From assembly GCA_034509925.1 (NCBI GenBank), contig CM067533.1, forward strand, positions 2,744,001 to 2,808,000: DNA of 64,000 bases. The letters are read 5' to 3'. The notes below the pieces were generated by a model, which worked only from the letters and a program-made list of their open reading frames with translations, did not search any database and had not been told where the DNA came from. The position numbers were made by a program, and so were the translations under genes. This document shows positions 34,806-46,406 of the stretch, piece after piece. This DNA comes from Hirudinaria manillensis. Lineage: Eukaryota > Annelida > Clitellata > Hirudinida > Hirudinidae. Position 1 is the stretch's first letter. The number at the start of each line of letters is the position of its first letter.

Positions 34806-37680
34806 ACTACATTTGTTACATTATATTATATTTTTGGAATATTATAATGATATTAATTTTTCTAGTATATATTGACAATGTATTATAATAATGATCCCTC
34901 GACTTCCTTATTATTGAGTATATTATTATTAATGAGAAATAATAATATTGTTATTATTAATATTAAATAATAATTATATATATATAATAATAAATATTAT
35001 TAAATAATAATAATAAATCACGATCGAATTCTGCCATTTTTGGCTTCAAAGTGAGATGAAGGAAAGGGCATGGATTGTTTTATTGTTTCGACAGCAACAA
35101 CAACAACAGCAACAATAACAAAAATATTGGCTGCATGTGATGCTAGGACGCTGTTTCTCCGGTAAATCACAGACATTCCAAATGTCGTCTTTTGATTTAT
35201 GAACCACTCGTCCTGAACAAACATTTTCTCCCTTAACTTTTACGGTCAGTGTCAGCTGCCAAAGACTCTAAATATTCTTTGTTTATTTCAAGAATATAAA
35301 GCAATTAATTACTCTCATTTCAAAGCAAAACGTCTCGGGCCTAAGCACAAAAACATAGCGCTCCGAAAATTCATTCAAATACTGATTCTCGATAATCATT
35401 TATATTTGTAAAACAGATGAAGCGAGTGGTAACATAATGTTAACTTTTCATTCATCGATCTTGCACGTCATCTTAAACTAGGACCTTGAGCACAGAGAAG
35501 GCCAATATTACTAATGGATTTTCTTAAAGAGAATAATGTTTACCTTTTTTTAGTCTGAGAGACTGTGTTTTGTCCGCTGGGATGTCTAGGATGAATGGAT
35601 AGTGGATGGATGAAGGGGAAATAAAATTACGAATCGACGGATTGATGGGTGGACGAGAAAGGATATCTTGAAAAGATTTTGATGAATAGTCTATTTTTTT
35701 TTTTTATAGTATTTAAAAAATTCTGAATGATTGTCAACCCACAATAAAACAAGTTTCGCCAAAAATAATAAAATCAAACGCCTGCCAATATGAAAAACCT
35801 TGCACTGTGTCCACATACGCAGTAACAATTATGAAATCGATTGCCAGCCAGTTGATTTGAAGCTGGGGCTTAAAATAAGATTAACTCGCATTTAGCGAAG
35901 ATAAAAACTCGCCCCACTAGTGAAAACTACGTTTCAAAACGCATCCACATTTCACGGTCTCGCTCTCAAGGGTGCGGGGGTTGCGATTTTTGGGCGTGCG
36001 AATGAGACTCATTTCCCGTCGCGCAAGAGTGACCGTACTTTTCGATTGAAACGAAAACTGTCTTCCAAGGATTGTTCGACGTCTTGGATCTCAATCATAA
36101 TTCGCTGGTCTCCAATGAAGAACCTGAAGAATATAATTTTTTTGACAATTTGTATTGGAGTTGAGAGGAAATTTAAAAATTATTTCAAATTTGCCAAATC
36201 TCACCTCAAACGTAGTAAGGAATTTGTTCGATTCTTCAAGTTTGATTTCAAAACTAACAATTTAAGTTTAGGTCCTCAAATGTCCTTACTTCGAGCGTTA
36301 ATTTTTTAAGCAAGTGGGAACTGCATCCCGGCCGTGAAAAGGTTTTTTTATCTAAAGCCACCAGGAGAGCAGTTGTTGTTGTAGTTATGGAGATTATGGA
36401 CGAAGATTTCGATTCAGTTCGGCGACGTGCTATCAACCAATTATCCGGACTCTGTTTTGAGAGAAGACTTTCAAAACCATAAACGTGCACCTATCTATGT
36501 GCACCTATAAGTATCTCCACGTTAGCCTTGAGGCATTCAGCAATTCTTCAATTATAAAAAATCTCAGCAGACTTATCGGTAAAATTAATGTCTTGCATTT
36601 ATTTTCTAAGAGGTTTTGTTTAATTGGCAACTTTTTGCCTTAAAATCAGATAAATTTGATAATCCACTGATAATTCTATTAAATGATGATTATTTTATTT
36701 ATCTCTAACTTCAGTTTGAAACACTTATTAAGTCAATAATTTTACCTTATAATCAATAACAATAATTGATTTATTTCTGCCATGAACTACGAAAATTGAT
36801 CGGAATCCTTCCTCCATCTGGAAAATATGGCGGTTGCTATACAACTTATGTCGCCAAGTATCTCAAACGTAACAACTAATGATGAATTTTTACCTATTTG
36901 TAAAATATTGAGGGGGCTAGAGTCGAGTATTTGTCAACAATACCCGAGAAAAATATCAGACGCTTTTTAATAAGAAATGTGGTCAAATAAATAAGGCCAG
37001 TTTACCTGATATGCGGTCATCATTCATTAACAATTAAATCCCCACAATTGTTCAACTCAATTTCCTCGAATCAATGTCCGAATGTCATCAGTTTCTCTTC
37101 TAAAACGTCCTTGTAAATAGTATCATCATACTTATCAACGAACAAAGCGTCTGAGAAACTCTTAACAGTCGGGCAGCCTCTTCGCAGACCCCAGAAACAA
37201 TATTGATTTTAAGATCCTTTTTTAAGAGATCCAACAAGATTTTCAATCGGCTATTGATAACACCCCGAGTTTCACATGTTTTGCTTCACTGCTCTAAAAC
37301 TAATTACAAAGAGACTGATGACCAATATCAAGACAACTCCAAAGCGCCAATCATTCTCAGGCATCCTAGCCACTAATGGGGTAGCCAAAATCACCAAGTT
37401 TTATGAAAGGTGTAATGTATCTCGATAAAAAAAACCTCATACCAAATTCAAAACCTAGTCCATGACCAGCTTCAAATACGCATAATTCAAGTTCTCCTTC
37501 CCTTCCAATTTAATATAATAAATATACTTATTATAAATATAATTATTATCGGAAAATGAAAGTCATTTATTCCAAAAGACAAAACAAAACGAATTAAACC
37601 TACAGTTTTCTGCTAAACAACTTCTGACTGGACAAAAAAAATAACACAAAATGATTATGAAAGCCTGACTGTTTCCATAT
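34741..37680. other. Intergenic region with ATT repeats
   Basis: An (ATT)n block sits at about 34770-34802 and AT-rich repeats continue to 35020. A 129-codon plus-strand frame at 35920-36309 shows no domain and is probably chance. Nothing else is supported. Confidence 0.4.
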
Positions 37681-37977
37681 TGTTGGATCCCTAGATCCAA
37701 TAAATTGAATAATATTTAAAATTATATTGCCGATTAATTATTTTAATAATTAATTAAATTTAGTGGCAATATAATTTGAGAATTAAATTGGTGCTATTCA
37801 GACTCTTTGGTTATGTACCTTTGACAAATGGATTTATATCGGAAAGTAGAGCGAGAGTAATAGAAACAGCAGATTTCAAGACTTAATCAATTAAGCATTT
37901 TACATCTTCCAAGCCATCTGACAACGTTCAATAAACCTGACCTTCTATAATTAGTTTGAGGACCCCGGGTTATTACA
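37681..37977 (+). repeat. 5' LTR
   Basis: 297 bases, TG...CA ends, starting with a perfect inverted repeat TTGGATC-CCTA-GATCCAA. AATAAA lies about 50 bases before its end, a plausible polyadenylation signal for the element's transcript. Confidence 0.9.
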
Positions 37978-37978
37978 T

Positions 37979-37997
37979 TGGTGTCAGGAGTGGGATT
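37979..37997 (+). other. tRNA-Leu primer-binding site
   Basis: TGGTGTCAGGAGTGGGATT starts two bases after the LTR and is complementary to CCA plus the acceptor/T-arm end of leucine tRNAs. Confidence 0.8.
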
Positions 37998-38058
37998 TAG
38001 AGTTAAAGGGTATCCAAAAGTAACTAAAGTAGAAGCTTGTTTAGTTGAAAAGTGAACG

Positions 38059-39114
38059 ATGCCGAAGTACTTGGATGAATTGTACGTGCCTCGATTGAGA
38101 CAAGAATTGAGAGAGCGTGGCCTGGATTGGAAAGGCACGAAAGCTGAGATACGAGAGCGACTTGGGGCATGGCTGACAGAGAATGGCCATGACCCAGAGG
38201 AATACGAATTCGAGAATCCATCCCATAAAAAGATGGATGAATTTCTTGATTTTATGAAAAAGTCCGTAGATGAGATGAGGGAATGTATTAGGAGTATTAG
38301 GGGTGATTTGAAAAACAGAACGGTTCCGTGTCAGAATGCCTCTTTGGTTTCTGATGGAAACTCTACTGAGAAGAGTTCTGATGTTCCAAGTACCGTTTCT
38401 GGCAGCATTGGGATGGAGTCATTAGAAGGCACATCCAACCACAGTGCGTACGTGTCTCCAGAAACTCTGTGCGTGATGGCAGACTTAGAGAACTCGACGT
38501 TGGAGCCCATAGAGTTACCAGATCAGGTCGAGTCGTCAGCAGGGCCCAGAGAGCTCACGGAGGTTTTAGTGGAGCAAGTGGAACTTTCGGAGGAGCCTAT
38601 GGGATTGCCGGTGGATCATGTGGAGTTGTTGGTGCAGCCCGAGGAGTTACTGATGAGTCTCGTGGGGTTGCCGGTGGAGCGCACGGATTTGATGGTGGAA
38701 CAAGTAGAGTCTACAGAACAGCCCATGGATTTACCAGCGGATGTTTCGGCTCCATTGGAAATAACAGAAGGGAGCGCTCGGGATTTCAGGAGAGTGCCTA
38801 GCATGGAAAGTGGAGCAGGTGATCCTGAGGAGAGTCTGGGATCTGGCGACATCGTGGAGCAGGAGAGTGTGCATAGAAATGGCGATGTTCCGCGGCTGAA
38901 ACTTGCGGGACGCAGAAGTAAAAGGGAGGAGACAGAAATCCCAGAAGATGACAAAGCAAATGGATCTGGGATTTGCAGCCATGAGATTGTTGGAAGATCG
39001 GATCCTATTCCGAGAGTAAAAATGAAAATGGGAATAGATGTCTGTTCGGGACGAACAGATTTAAGGAGGGGGCAGTGTTGGATCCCTAGATCCAATAAAT
39101 TGAATAATATTTAA
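38059..39114 (+). CDS. SAP-domain Gag-like protein of the LTR element
   Basis: A single uninterrupted frame of 351 codons. Residues 4-40 form a SAP motif (LDELYVPRLRQELRERGLDW followed by KGTKAEIRERL), a helix-loop-helix that in host proteins binds AT-rich DNA and which also occurs at the start of some Ty3/gypsy Gag proteins. The middle is acidic and consists of degenerate repeats of about 12 residues with VEQVE/EEPMGLPV themes; the C-terminal part is basic (RRSKREE, RVKMKMG). No CCHC zinc knuckle is visible. The last codons and stop lie in the 3' LTR. It probably supplies a structural or nuclear-retention role; that is inference. Confidence 0.8.
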   Translation: MPKYLDELYVPRLRQELRERGLDWKGTKAEIRERLGAWLTENGHDPEEYEFENPSHKKMDEFLDFMKKSVDEMRECIRSIRGDLKNRTVPCQNASLVSDGNSTEKSSDVPSTVSGSIGMESLEGTSNHSAYVSPETLCVMADLENSTLEPIELPDQVESSAGPRELTEVLVEQVELSEEPMGLPVDHVELLVQPEELLMSLVGLPVERTDLMVEQVESTEQPMDLPADVSAPLEITEGSARDFRRVPSMESGAGDPEESLGSGDIVEQESVHRNGDVPRLKLAGRRSKREETEIPEDDKANGSGICSHEIVGRSDPIPRVKMKMGIDVCSGRTDLRRGQCWIPRSNKLNNI

Positions 39115-39372
39115 AATTATATTGCCGATTAATTATTTTAATAATTAATTAAATTTAGTGGCAATATAATTTGAGAATTAAATTGGTGCTATTCAGACTC
39201 TTTGGTTATGTACCTTTGACAAATGGATTTATATCGGAAAGTAGAGCGAGAGTAATAGAAACAGCAGATTTCAAGACTTAATCAATTAAGCATTTTACAT
39301 CTTCCAAGCCATCTGACAACGTTCAATAAACCTGACCTTCTATAATTAGTTTGAGGACCCCGGGTTATTACA
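39076..39372 (+). repeat. 3' LTR
   Basis: Copy of the 5' LTR with no mismatch seen. It is followed immediately by the ATAT target duplication. Confidence 0.9.
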
Positions 39373-39935
39373 ATATAATTGTAATGGCCAACACAAATGG
39401 AGATCATTCAATCACATGTTCAGAACTGATGTTGCCAAAATTTGGTGTTGAATAGAAGAAAAAGTAAAAGAAAAACCATGATATGTATGAGAGAGACGTA
39501 TGGGTGGATGGACGGAGAGATGTATGGTTGATTTGCACTTTGAAAACTTGAAAAGTGAGTAAAATGAGCCAAAGTTATGTAGGTTTTATAATATGGAATG
39601 CAGATTTGAGAGTTCAAAAATATTTCAGGATAGATTCAGAAACAAATAAAGTTAATACCTCATGATTTGTAAAAAAAAAATAACAACAGATTCACAGGTG
39701 GGTCTAAAGTAAACAATTCAGATTCTGCACAACCGGCAGTCAGATGTATTTGAACTGAGCATTTTCAGAATATATCGCAATAAATGAAAATGATAATCAA
39801 AGGTCTAATCCTATCCAAAATAAAGATTGTAAGTTTAAATGAAGAAATATAATTTAAAAAAAATATAAACAAAGCTGAGAAATCTTAATTAGCCTAACCA
39901 GATAATCTAATAATAATTAAATAATTAATTAAGGT
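39373..39935. other. Intergenic between LTR element and the unknown minus-strand gene
   Basis: No recognised features; presumably includes the 3' UTR of the minus-strand gene. Confidence 0.45.
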
Positions 39936-42399
39936 CTAATCCATCTTGAGTTTGTGGGACTTATTGGAACCTTCAGCCTTTTTGGGCCAGTGACCTTTGA
40001 GAATGGCTGTAATTCACAAAACACTTGAAAACAATAAGTTAAACACATGAGAATAAGGTTAAGCTTTTATCCCCTAAATGTGATCATTGTCATTACTCTC
40101 AGGGAGAACATCCCCTTGGAATATCCTCTTTTCTTTCGTTGATATTTGCATTTTTCTAAATAAATATACATAATCAAGGAAATAAAAAAGGCATTGCTAT
40201 GCTCCATCACTTACATGGCAAGAAATATACTATAAATGGAACCAGTACTCTCTCATTAGAGAATTTTATGCCACAGCACTCAATGATTATCATTTTCAAT
40301 ACCACTATAACTATAATTAGTTAATATATATATATATATAACATAATTATATAATTATAGTTAAACAAAAACCTAAAGCCGGCAATATCAGCAACTCACC
40401 ACCAATGCCACCATAGCCCACAAATTCACGACCTCTCGATGTAGACGTTGTCACAATGCGAAGTTCACAAGAGCCCAGTGAATGAATCCAGTGGATGATG
40501 CAGGTACGATCCCTCAGTCTCAGGTTGTTGACATTCTGAAAAGATAATTTCAATGTTATCAAAACTTCCATGCTATCCATTATTATATTATATTAATTAA
40601 TCACATCTGGATCTTCAGCGGGAAAATCTTCTTCGGGTTGCAAGAAGTAAACTTTTTCTGCTTCAAATAGAGATAAAAATACATGAAATAGCCATACAAA
40701 AGCATTATAACGTCAGTCCAATCAGTAAAACAAATCATAGTTAGATTCCAATGCGATGGATGACAATTCAAAATGACCAACACCCAATTCAATTTACCAT
40801 TTTGTTGGTCAAGAAAGACACATCTGTCCATCTTGAATGATTCCCAGACTAAAACCGTATCCACCGAATTGTAATTCAGTTCTTTGAGAGTCAATTCAAG
40901 ACCCATCGTTGCTGTCCAATTAGACTGGGCATCCTTAAATTCGTCTAATAGATATACAACTTCAAATTATTCAATAAGAATACTTTGCAAGAGTATTTGA
41001 CTCATAATGAATTAGTTAGTTATATATAATATATATTATTAGTATTATAAATTATAGAAAGTTATTTACAAACATCAGGAATGGATTCTTTCAAGGGTGT
41101 AGATTTTAAATGTCACAAAATTATCATCTAATAAAAATATGCAAATTTCACCTATTAACCGAATCTCTTCAGTAATATCCAACCCATATCTTTGAGGAAT
41201 TGTGAAGAAATCTTCCCACGTGGAGTCATCCACGCTGTCAATCTTTCTAGTTACAAGAGGCTTTGCTTCATCAGGCTGCAACGGAATCAACAAACATCCA
41301 AAAGCAACTCTAGAAGGAACAACAACATTTCATTCTTTACCAGGAACTGAGAAATGTTTTCCGGACTGGATGCCCAGGAACAGCCCCTTATGCGCTTCAG
41401 TGGACATTTCTTTGTATATGGCAAGAGTCGTCATTCTCTTACACATGGCTGTAATGTCTTCAGCTAATTAAACAAATTAAAATATATATTTCAGAGATTG
41501 ATATCATCTTCTTAGACTAACTGCTTGTCTCCAATTTTTAACTTATTAACCAAGCAATATAACTCAATTGTTTATAATTATGAAAAGTCTCACAAACCAT
41601 ATCTAATTATCAAATCACAAAATTCCTTAGTTCGTGCAATTCATTAGCATTGAAGAAAATCCAAATAAAATTGTGATTACTTTCTTCGTAATAGTCCTCG
41701 CACTTCAAACACCCGGAATCTCTTACAACATAAGAGATGATTCTCCACTTTCCAATCAGTATTACAATATATTGTGATGGCTTCTTAACCAACTGAGCCT
41801 TCAGCTTTTAAATTTAAAAACCAAGTCAGCAACTTGATGCTAATTAATACAACTTCATAACTATTTGTTAAATGGTTAGGCAATTAAAATGCCTCAAAAT
41901 TTGAAATTCCCAGTAAATTACTTACCAGTAAATCAATGGCAGATCCTAAATATACTGAGACTTTATCTGACACAACGTCATTGAGAGGCTCTATTAAAAT
42001 GAGTTCATCATCAGCCTCATAATCTGTTTGTTTCTTGTAGAAAACTAGTAATCCTCCACCTTGAAAACGCAGCATTTCATAAGGCTAAACAAAATAAACT
42101 AAAAGCAAATGAATTTGAAAATCTAACTCGGAATTGGGGGCCTGGTTTGCAGCAGACGCTTCAAAATAAATGTCAGGTAGTTTTGGATTTTTCCATTAGC
42201 ATCGTCAATACATGACGAAATTTCCCTTTCTATACTTTGCCAAGTAGATTCCGACCCGATGGTAAGTGACAAATATTTTCTTATAGACCTTAAACAATAA
42301 AAACTTTAGTGATAATATGAAGTTCTTAATCGATATGCATACGAAATACTACTTTATTAGAGGAAGTTTCAACTTCACAGCGTAAGACCTAAAATCCAT
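39936..42399 (-). CDS. Unrecognised multi-exon gene, about 357 residues, 9 exons proposed
   Basis: Proposed minus-strand exons: 42353-42399, 42128-42288, 41926-42059, 41681-41804, 41348-41463, 41152-41275, 40784-40944, 40400-40535, 39936-40006. All proposed splices keep phase. Segments with strong coding character include SESTWQSIEREISSCIDD, GGLLVFYKKQTDYEADDELI, SVYLGSAIDLL, QYIVILIGKWRIISYV, EDITAMCKRMTTLAIYKEMS, STWEDFFTIPQRYGLDITEE and LRLRDRTCIIHWIHSLGSCE followed by GREFVGYGGIG. There is no signal peptide and no obvious membrane helix, so it is likely intracellular. I do not recognise the family. The GLE...LVWESF and FVGYGGIG pieces faintly recall the B9 (C2-like) domain of ciliary transition-zone proteins, which is only a guess. 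The last exon and the exon 5/6 and 7/8 joins are provisional. Confidence 0.55.
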
Positions 42400-42850
42400 A
42401 TTAAATGCAAAACCTCTTTACGTACGGTCGTAATGTTTTTTTTTTGTTCAGAACAGACTGCCGCCAAAAGAAATATACATATCCAAGGCGCCTTTATTTT
42501 ACAATTATTTGGTTAAATAAAAAATATCCCTATATGTATCCCCTAATTCGTAAATTCGTTTCATTTCATGACAGCGTAAAATATGTGAGTAAAATTTAGT
42601 AGAACGTGAGAAATTCAATTAAATTTTATGAAAAGTAAAATTATTTTTTGTGATTGGGTATAGAAAGAAATGAGGCAGATTTTACTAAATCAGTAATTAC
42701 CATTTCCTAGAGCGACCACACCACTATTTTCAACATAAATAAAAAATAATTTATGAGTTCGCATATTAGTTTAAGAAAATGAGGATTAAAATCATTAAGT
42801 TCAATATGAGAAATCATCAATGAAATAATGCGACTGAAAAATGGAACTGA
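42400..42850. other. Intergenic, no gene recognised
   Basis: Promoter side of the unknown minus-strand gene. No clear regulatory motif. Confidence 0.4.
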
Positions 42851-42851
42851 A

Positions 42852-45180
42852 GCGGTTGAGTCAGACTGATTTTGTAGGTTTATTAGAGACAAGGTGACCG
42901 ATAAACCGATGCAACTCCTCTCCCTAGTATCTCTCCAAGGATTAAAGAAAACAGCTTTATGTACACTACAGTAGCCCCCCTTTCGAGTCATTTGAGACGG
43001 AACGAGGAGATGACCTCTGAGAGTAACTAATGTAGCCTGGGTTAGTGCGGAATTGCGCAAGTTGCCCTGCTCTCACGCGAAGGGGTTCAGTGTTCTCGGG
43101 TGAAGGCGTGGCCTTGTTGAGTGTCTGCAATGGCTTCGTTGTTGACTCAGGGTCTCTGATGGCAGGGTTGAGAGTTTGATGAGCTCCCTTGACGGTCAAG
43201 CTGTCAGGCAATTAAATCTTGACTATGTTTCCCTTCATGTCCAAAACCTTAAAAGAGCCCTTTTTAAAGGGCTTCTAATGGCTGCCTGACGCGGTCGATC
43301 AGAAGACAGACATAGTGGCCAGGCCGCAATAGAGCAATGTGGGGCGGAATTTTCGGCCTTGGGGAAAGAGTCGTGAAATCCAATTGGCGCATGTTACCGC
43401 GTAAGTGTTTGATGGCCTCCATTTGCTCTTTGGTGGAAGGGTTTGTCTGATGGAAGAATACGTGGGGCGTAAGAATAAGGTAAATAGGGAATAACTGTGT
43501 TCAGTCTTAGAGTCCTCGGCGCCAAACAAATCACTAACAAAAACCGTCTCACAAGATTGTGAGATGAAAACGTTCAATCATTACATTAGATTGGGAGTTA
43601 GGTAAGCATCAGTACGCAGATGGTGAGAACTAATGGAGTGAGGTAGGAAAAGACTGCTTTCGAAATGTCGGCATGATATGTGGTGAAACACAATGTTGTG
43701 CCAAACTTGCTAATCCAATGGGTTAGGAAAACCTCGTCTATGCATTTGCAATAAATGATTGATGGGGGATATCTGGGCGCATCCAAACTATCGAGTTGCT
43801 GTCAATGAACGTCACAACATATAGTGCCTTAGAGGTGAATACTCATCCAAGTGTTTTTGAGGTTTGAAGGATCCAACAATGTCCTTGTGAACAGACTGGA
43901 ATCGATCACTGATCGGGTACTTAGGTTGTTGTGGATTGTTCTTGTTGTGACGAATGACTTTGGTTTTCTGACAGTTCAACCAGTTGTTTATCCATTGTTT
44001 GATATCCCCTTTCATTTTAGTCTCAAAATAACATGCAGCAATCGACGTTATAGAACCTTTAATGCCTGGGTGTGCTAATAAAGGAGTTTGAAAACTGATT
44101 GCCAGTGGGCCCTTAAGAAAAAGTGGATGGAGGTAGCAGGAAGTGTTCTCACACAATATCGTCAGCTCTGGAGATAATTGGTATGTGGTGAGTGCTCTCT
44201 TACTTTTGAGCGGATTATCAATTTTCCATTTGACGATCCTGGCAAGGTCTGGGCAATCCAGATGTAAGGAATTACCCGCTCTTGAAACCGTGTCTAATCT
44301 ATATTTTCAGCCGATCCGTGACAGAAATGATAAACGTTGTCGTCGCTGCTGAGTGTGTATCTTTTGATCCCTGTTGGATTGAAAGGCTTGACGCAAGAGT
44401 TTATGATTTTTGAATGGGTGGACAACCCTGCCTCCAGCAATGTGTTTGAAATTTAGGATGGTTGAGTATACCGCCAGCAGTTTTCTAACAAAAGCCGAAT
44501 ACGTTAATTGTTATTTAAACAATCTTTTTGAATAAAAACCATCCGGTTGGGGTTTACCCAAAACGACTTGCACCTATGTCAAATGATGGTACATCAGTAA
44601 CCAGGTGATACTGTTACTGATGTTGCTGACTTAATGAAGGTTTAATGTACTGAACCTCTCTGCTTTGGTGAACTTCTCACGTCAATTGGTGGTTGCGTTG
44701 ATTTGTCGTGCCTAGGTATAGAAGGGTTATAGATATTTGAGCAAATTGTGGTATGAACAGTCGGGATCAACCTTTGGGAAATTTAGATATAATTTTGGAT
44801 GCTAAAACGCGTGCGAGTGAATTCGAATAAGCCTGACTGCCACTGCCGTTTTTGAAATGTCAGAAGGATGAATCAGGATGTTGTACTAAGTCTTTACCGA
44901 ATGAAGTTTGCTGAAGACGATGGGCAACTTTTTATTAAGAGGTTGGCATTGACCGGTTCACAACTACGGCCTCGAGCAGGTCGTAATCTAGTTGAAGGTT
45001 GAAGGGAGTGGTTTTACAGCGATCTCTGAGGTCTCCATGTCAGAGTGATGAACAGCTTCGCTGTAAGCAATGTCGGATTCAGCGGTGACGCGATTGAGTC
45101 AGACTGATTTTTTATATTTACTCGAAACAAGATGGCCGACTTACAAGAACAACTCTCCCTACTATCTCTCCAAAGATAAT
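42852..45180 (-). mobile_element. Decayed Ty3/gypsy LTR retrotransposon
   Basis: Read on the minus strand, broken frames carry RNase H remnants at 44.4-44.65 kb (an LVTDVPSFDIGASRFG-like stretch, then a degraded motif region). Next comes an integrase zinc-binding domain at 43.81-44.16 kb (LLAHPGIKGS, then WINNWLNCQKTK with H and CxxC-type positions). The chromodomain-less end of pol follows at about 43.2-43.4 kb (LLRPGHYVCLLIDRVRQPLE then FKVLDMKGNIVKI). Direct repeats of about 90 bases at 42852-42942 and 45091-45180 share TTGAGTCAGACTGATTTT and look like LTR remnants. Frameshifts and stops are frequent, so it is a dead element; only fragments of reverse transcriptase, if any, remain. Confidence 0.75.
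43812..44156 (-). pseudogene. Integrase fragment of the decayed gypsy element
   Basis: The longest surviving frame of the element. It holds the His-Cys zinc-binding part (HPG...NWLNCQKTK) and the beginning of the catalytic core (SDRFQSVHKDIVGSF, where the catalytic Asp is expected in the D-I-V-G position). The frame ends before the rest of the DDE triad. Confidence 0.7.
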
Positions 45181-45640
45181 CAAATAATAATTTTATGAAT
45201 AATTCAGATTTATCTCATCGGGGAGTGGACAAAGCTTCATAATTGCATTGCATTTATAATTGCGTGATCATTAAAGAGCTATCACGTTTCTTTGATACCA
45301 TCAAATATTTAAACTATAACTTTTAAAATTCAGCTGCTCAATTAAAAACAGTGGTTTATTATGTATGCTTTAGTCGGCTTAAAACAATATAAATTATAAT
45401 TAAGTTAAGTTACCGACTAACTACTGCAATAATTAATACAATAGATCTACATACTTTGAAGAAATCTCGGAATAAAACCTTTTTCCTGAACAGGCAAACT
45501 GTTTGATTTTGAAATAGTATTTGATATAATCAGAAATTTTCCCCCGGATCACGTCTGAAAAAGATTGTAAATAGTTTACAACGTTAATAGTTAATAGTTT
45601 AATCTCGTTCTCTAAGTTCTTCGATTCCCTCTGTTTTCCA
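45181..45640. other. Short intergenic spacer
   Basis: AT-rich sequence without recognised features. Confidence 0.4.
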
Positions 45641-45644
45641 ATTC

Positions 45645-46311
45645 CTATTATTATTATTATTATTATTATTATTTTTTTTTTTCCTTTATTTTCTCGGCCA
45701 AAAAAATCATCCAACAGCAAACGCGATCATCAAACACCTCAACTAACATCCACTGTCCCCCATCCGGGCCCGAGATCACCCCGGGACATATTGCAACCGC
45801 ATTCCCCAGCGCCAACAACACCGCGCTATAAACAAGCGACATCAACCAAAATCAATCACTATAGTCCAATTCGCCGGCGCCAACGTTTATGAGTTCTGCG
45901 CTTATGGAATTTCCACATAAGGTAGGTGTCCAGCAAAACCGATGTTGCCAGGTACATCATGCCGTTTCTGGACAGACCGATGCCCCGCCATGACGAGTAA
46001 GATCTGGAAGATATCACTCCTCTGAAGTTGCATACAAAGGCGGTTACTATGATCTTCGGAGAGAGAGCACCCCCAGGGTTATTGTTAGACATCCAGATGT
46101 GGATGTCTTTGGAGTTATATTTTCCTGTCTTGGATGAGTGGACCTCGTCCAGTGAGGCGGTATCAGAGACAATGGTGACGTCGCATACGATTGAATCGTC
46201 CTTACTCCATGCGACTAGATCAGGGACTCTGATGCCTTCCTCAACACGTATCCTCGGCTCGATTTTGGTGAAGTACCCTTTCTCGGCCAACTTCGTTTCC
46301 AGCCGATGGAA
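45645..46311 (-). mobile_element. 5'-truncated R4/Dong-like LINE with restriction-like endonuclease, set in an ATT microsatellite
   Basis: On the minus strand this is a LINE 3' end: coding for a restriction-like endonuclease C-terminus followed by a GC-rich 3' UTR (45720-45858) and a tail that passes through A-rich sequence into (AAT)n at 45645-45675. On its 5' side the copy begins directly at a long (ATT)n array (46312-46400). Flanking by the same trinucleotide on both sides suggests insertion into a TAA microsatellite, the known preference of Dong elements of the R4 clade. The reverse transcriptase is missing. Confidence 0.7.
45859..46311 (-). pseudogene. Restriction-like endonuclease domain (LINE ORF C-terminus, truncated)
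   Basis: About 150 intact codons. The pattern RLETKLAEKGYFTKIEPRIR, then GIRVPDLVAWSKDDSIVCDV followed by TIVSD, is the PD-(x)n-D/E core of the endonuclease of R2/R4/NeSL-type LINEs, with PDLV and CDVTI holding the acidic residues. The frame stays open through the C-terminal basic tail (FHKRRTHKRWRRR). Lacking an RT and a start, it is not functional by itself. Confidence 0.75.

Positions 46312-46402
<91 letters not shown>
46312..46402 (+). repeat. Long (ATT)n microsatellite
   Basis: About thirty perfect ATT units bordering the 5' end of the LINE fragment. Confidence 0.95.

Positions 46403-46406
<4 letters not shown>

Larger units (their letters stand above)
37681..39372 (+). mobile_element. 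Intact non-autonomous LTR retrotransposon encoding only a SAP-domain protein
   Basis: Two 297-base LTRs (37681-37977, 39076-39372) appear identical base for base and begin TGTTGG and end TTACA. The four-base target duplication ATAT flanks the element on both sides. Directly after the 5' LTR is a primer-binding site (TGGTGTCAGGAGTGGGATT) complementary to the 3' end of a tRNA-Leu. A polypurine tract (AAGGAGGGGGC) precedes the 3' LTR. The 1.1-kb interior holds one frame and no protease, reverse transcriptase, RNase H or integrase. It must rely on enzymes of an autonomous Ty3/gypsy-like partner. Identical LTRs imply a very recent insertion. Confidence 0.9.

Noticed and set aside
35920-36309. 129-codon plus-strand open frame
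   Set aside because: No domain, AT-driven composition, no splice partners; likely chance.
38469-38801. Gly-rich 110-codon frame inside the LTR element
   Set aside because: Out-of-frame shadow of the SAP-domain protein caused by its GGAG repeats.
41276-41347. In-frame TGA in an otherwise open frame of the unknown minus-strand gene, possible selenocysteine or broken gene
   Set aside because: A 72-base GT-AG intron (donor after 41348, acceptor before 41275) removes the TGA and keeps frame; other introns in the window are as short as 50-70 bases.
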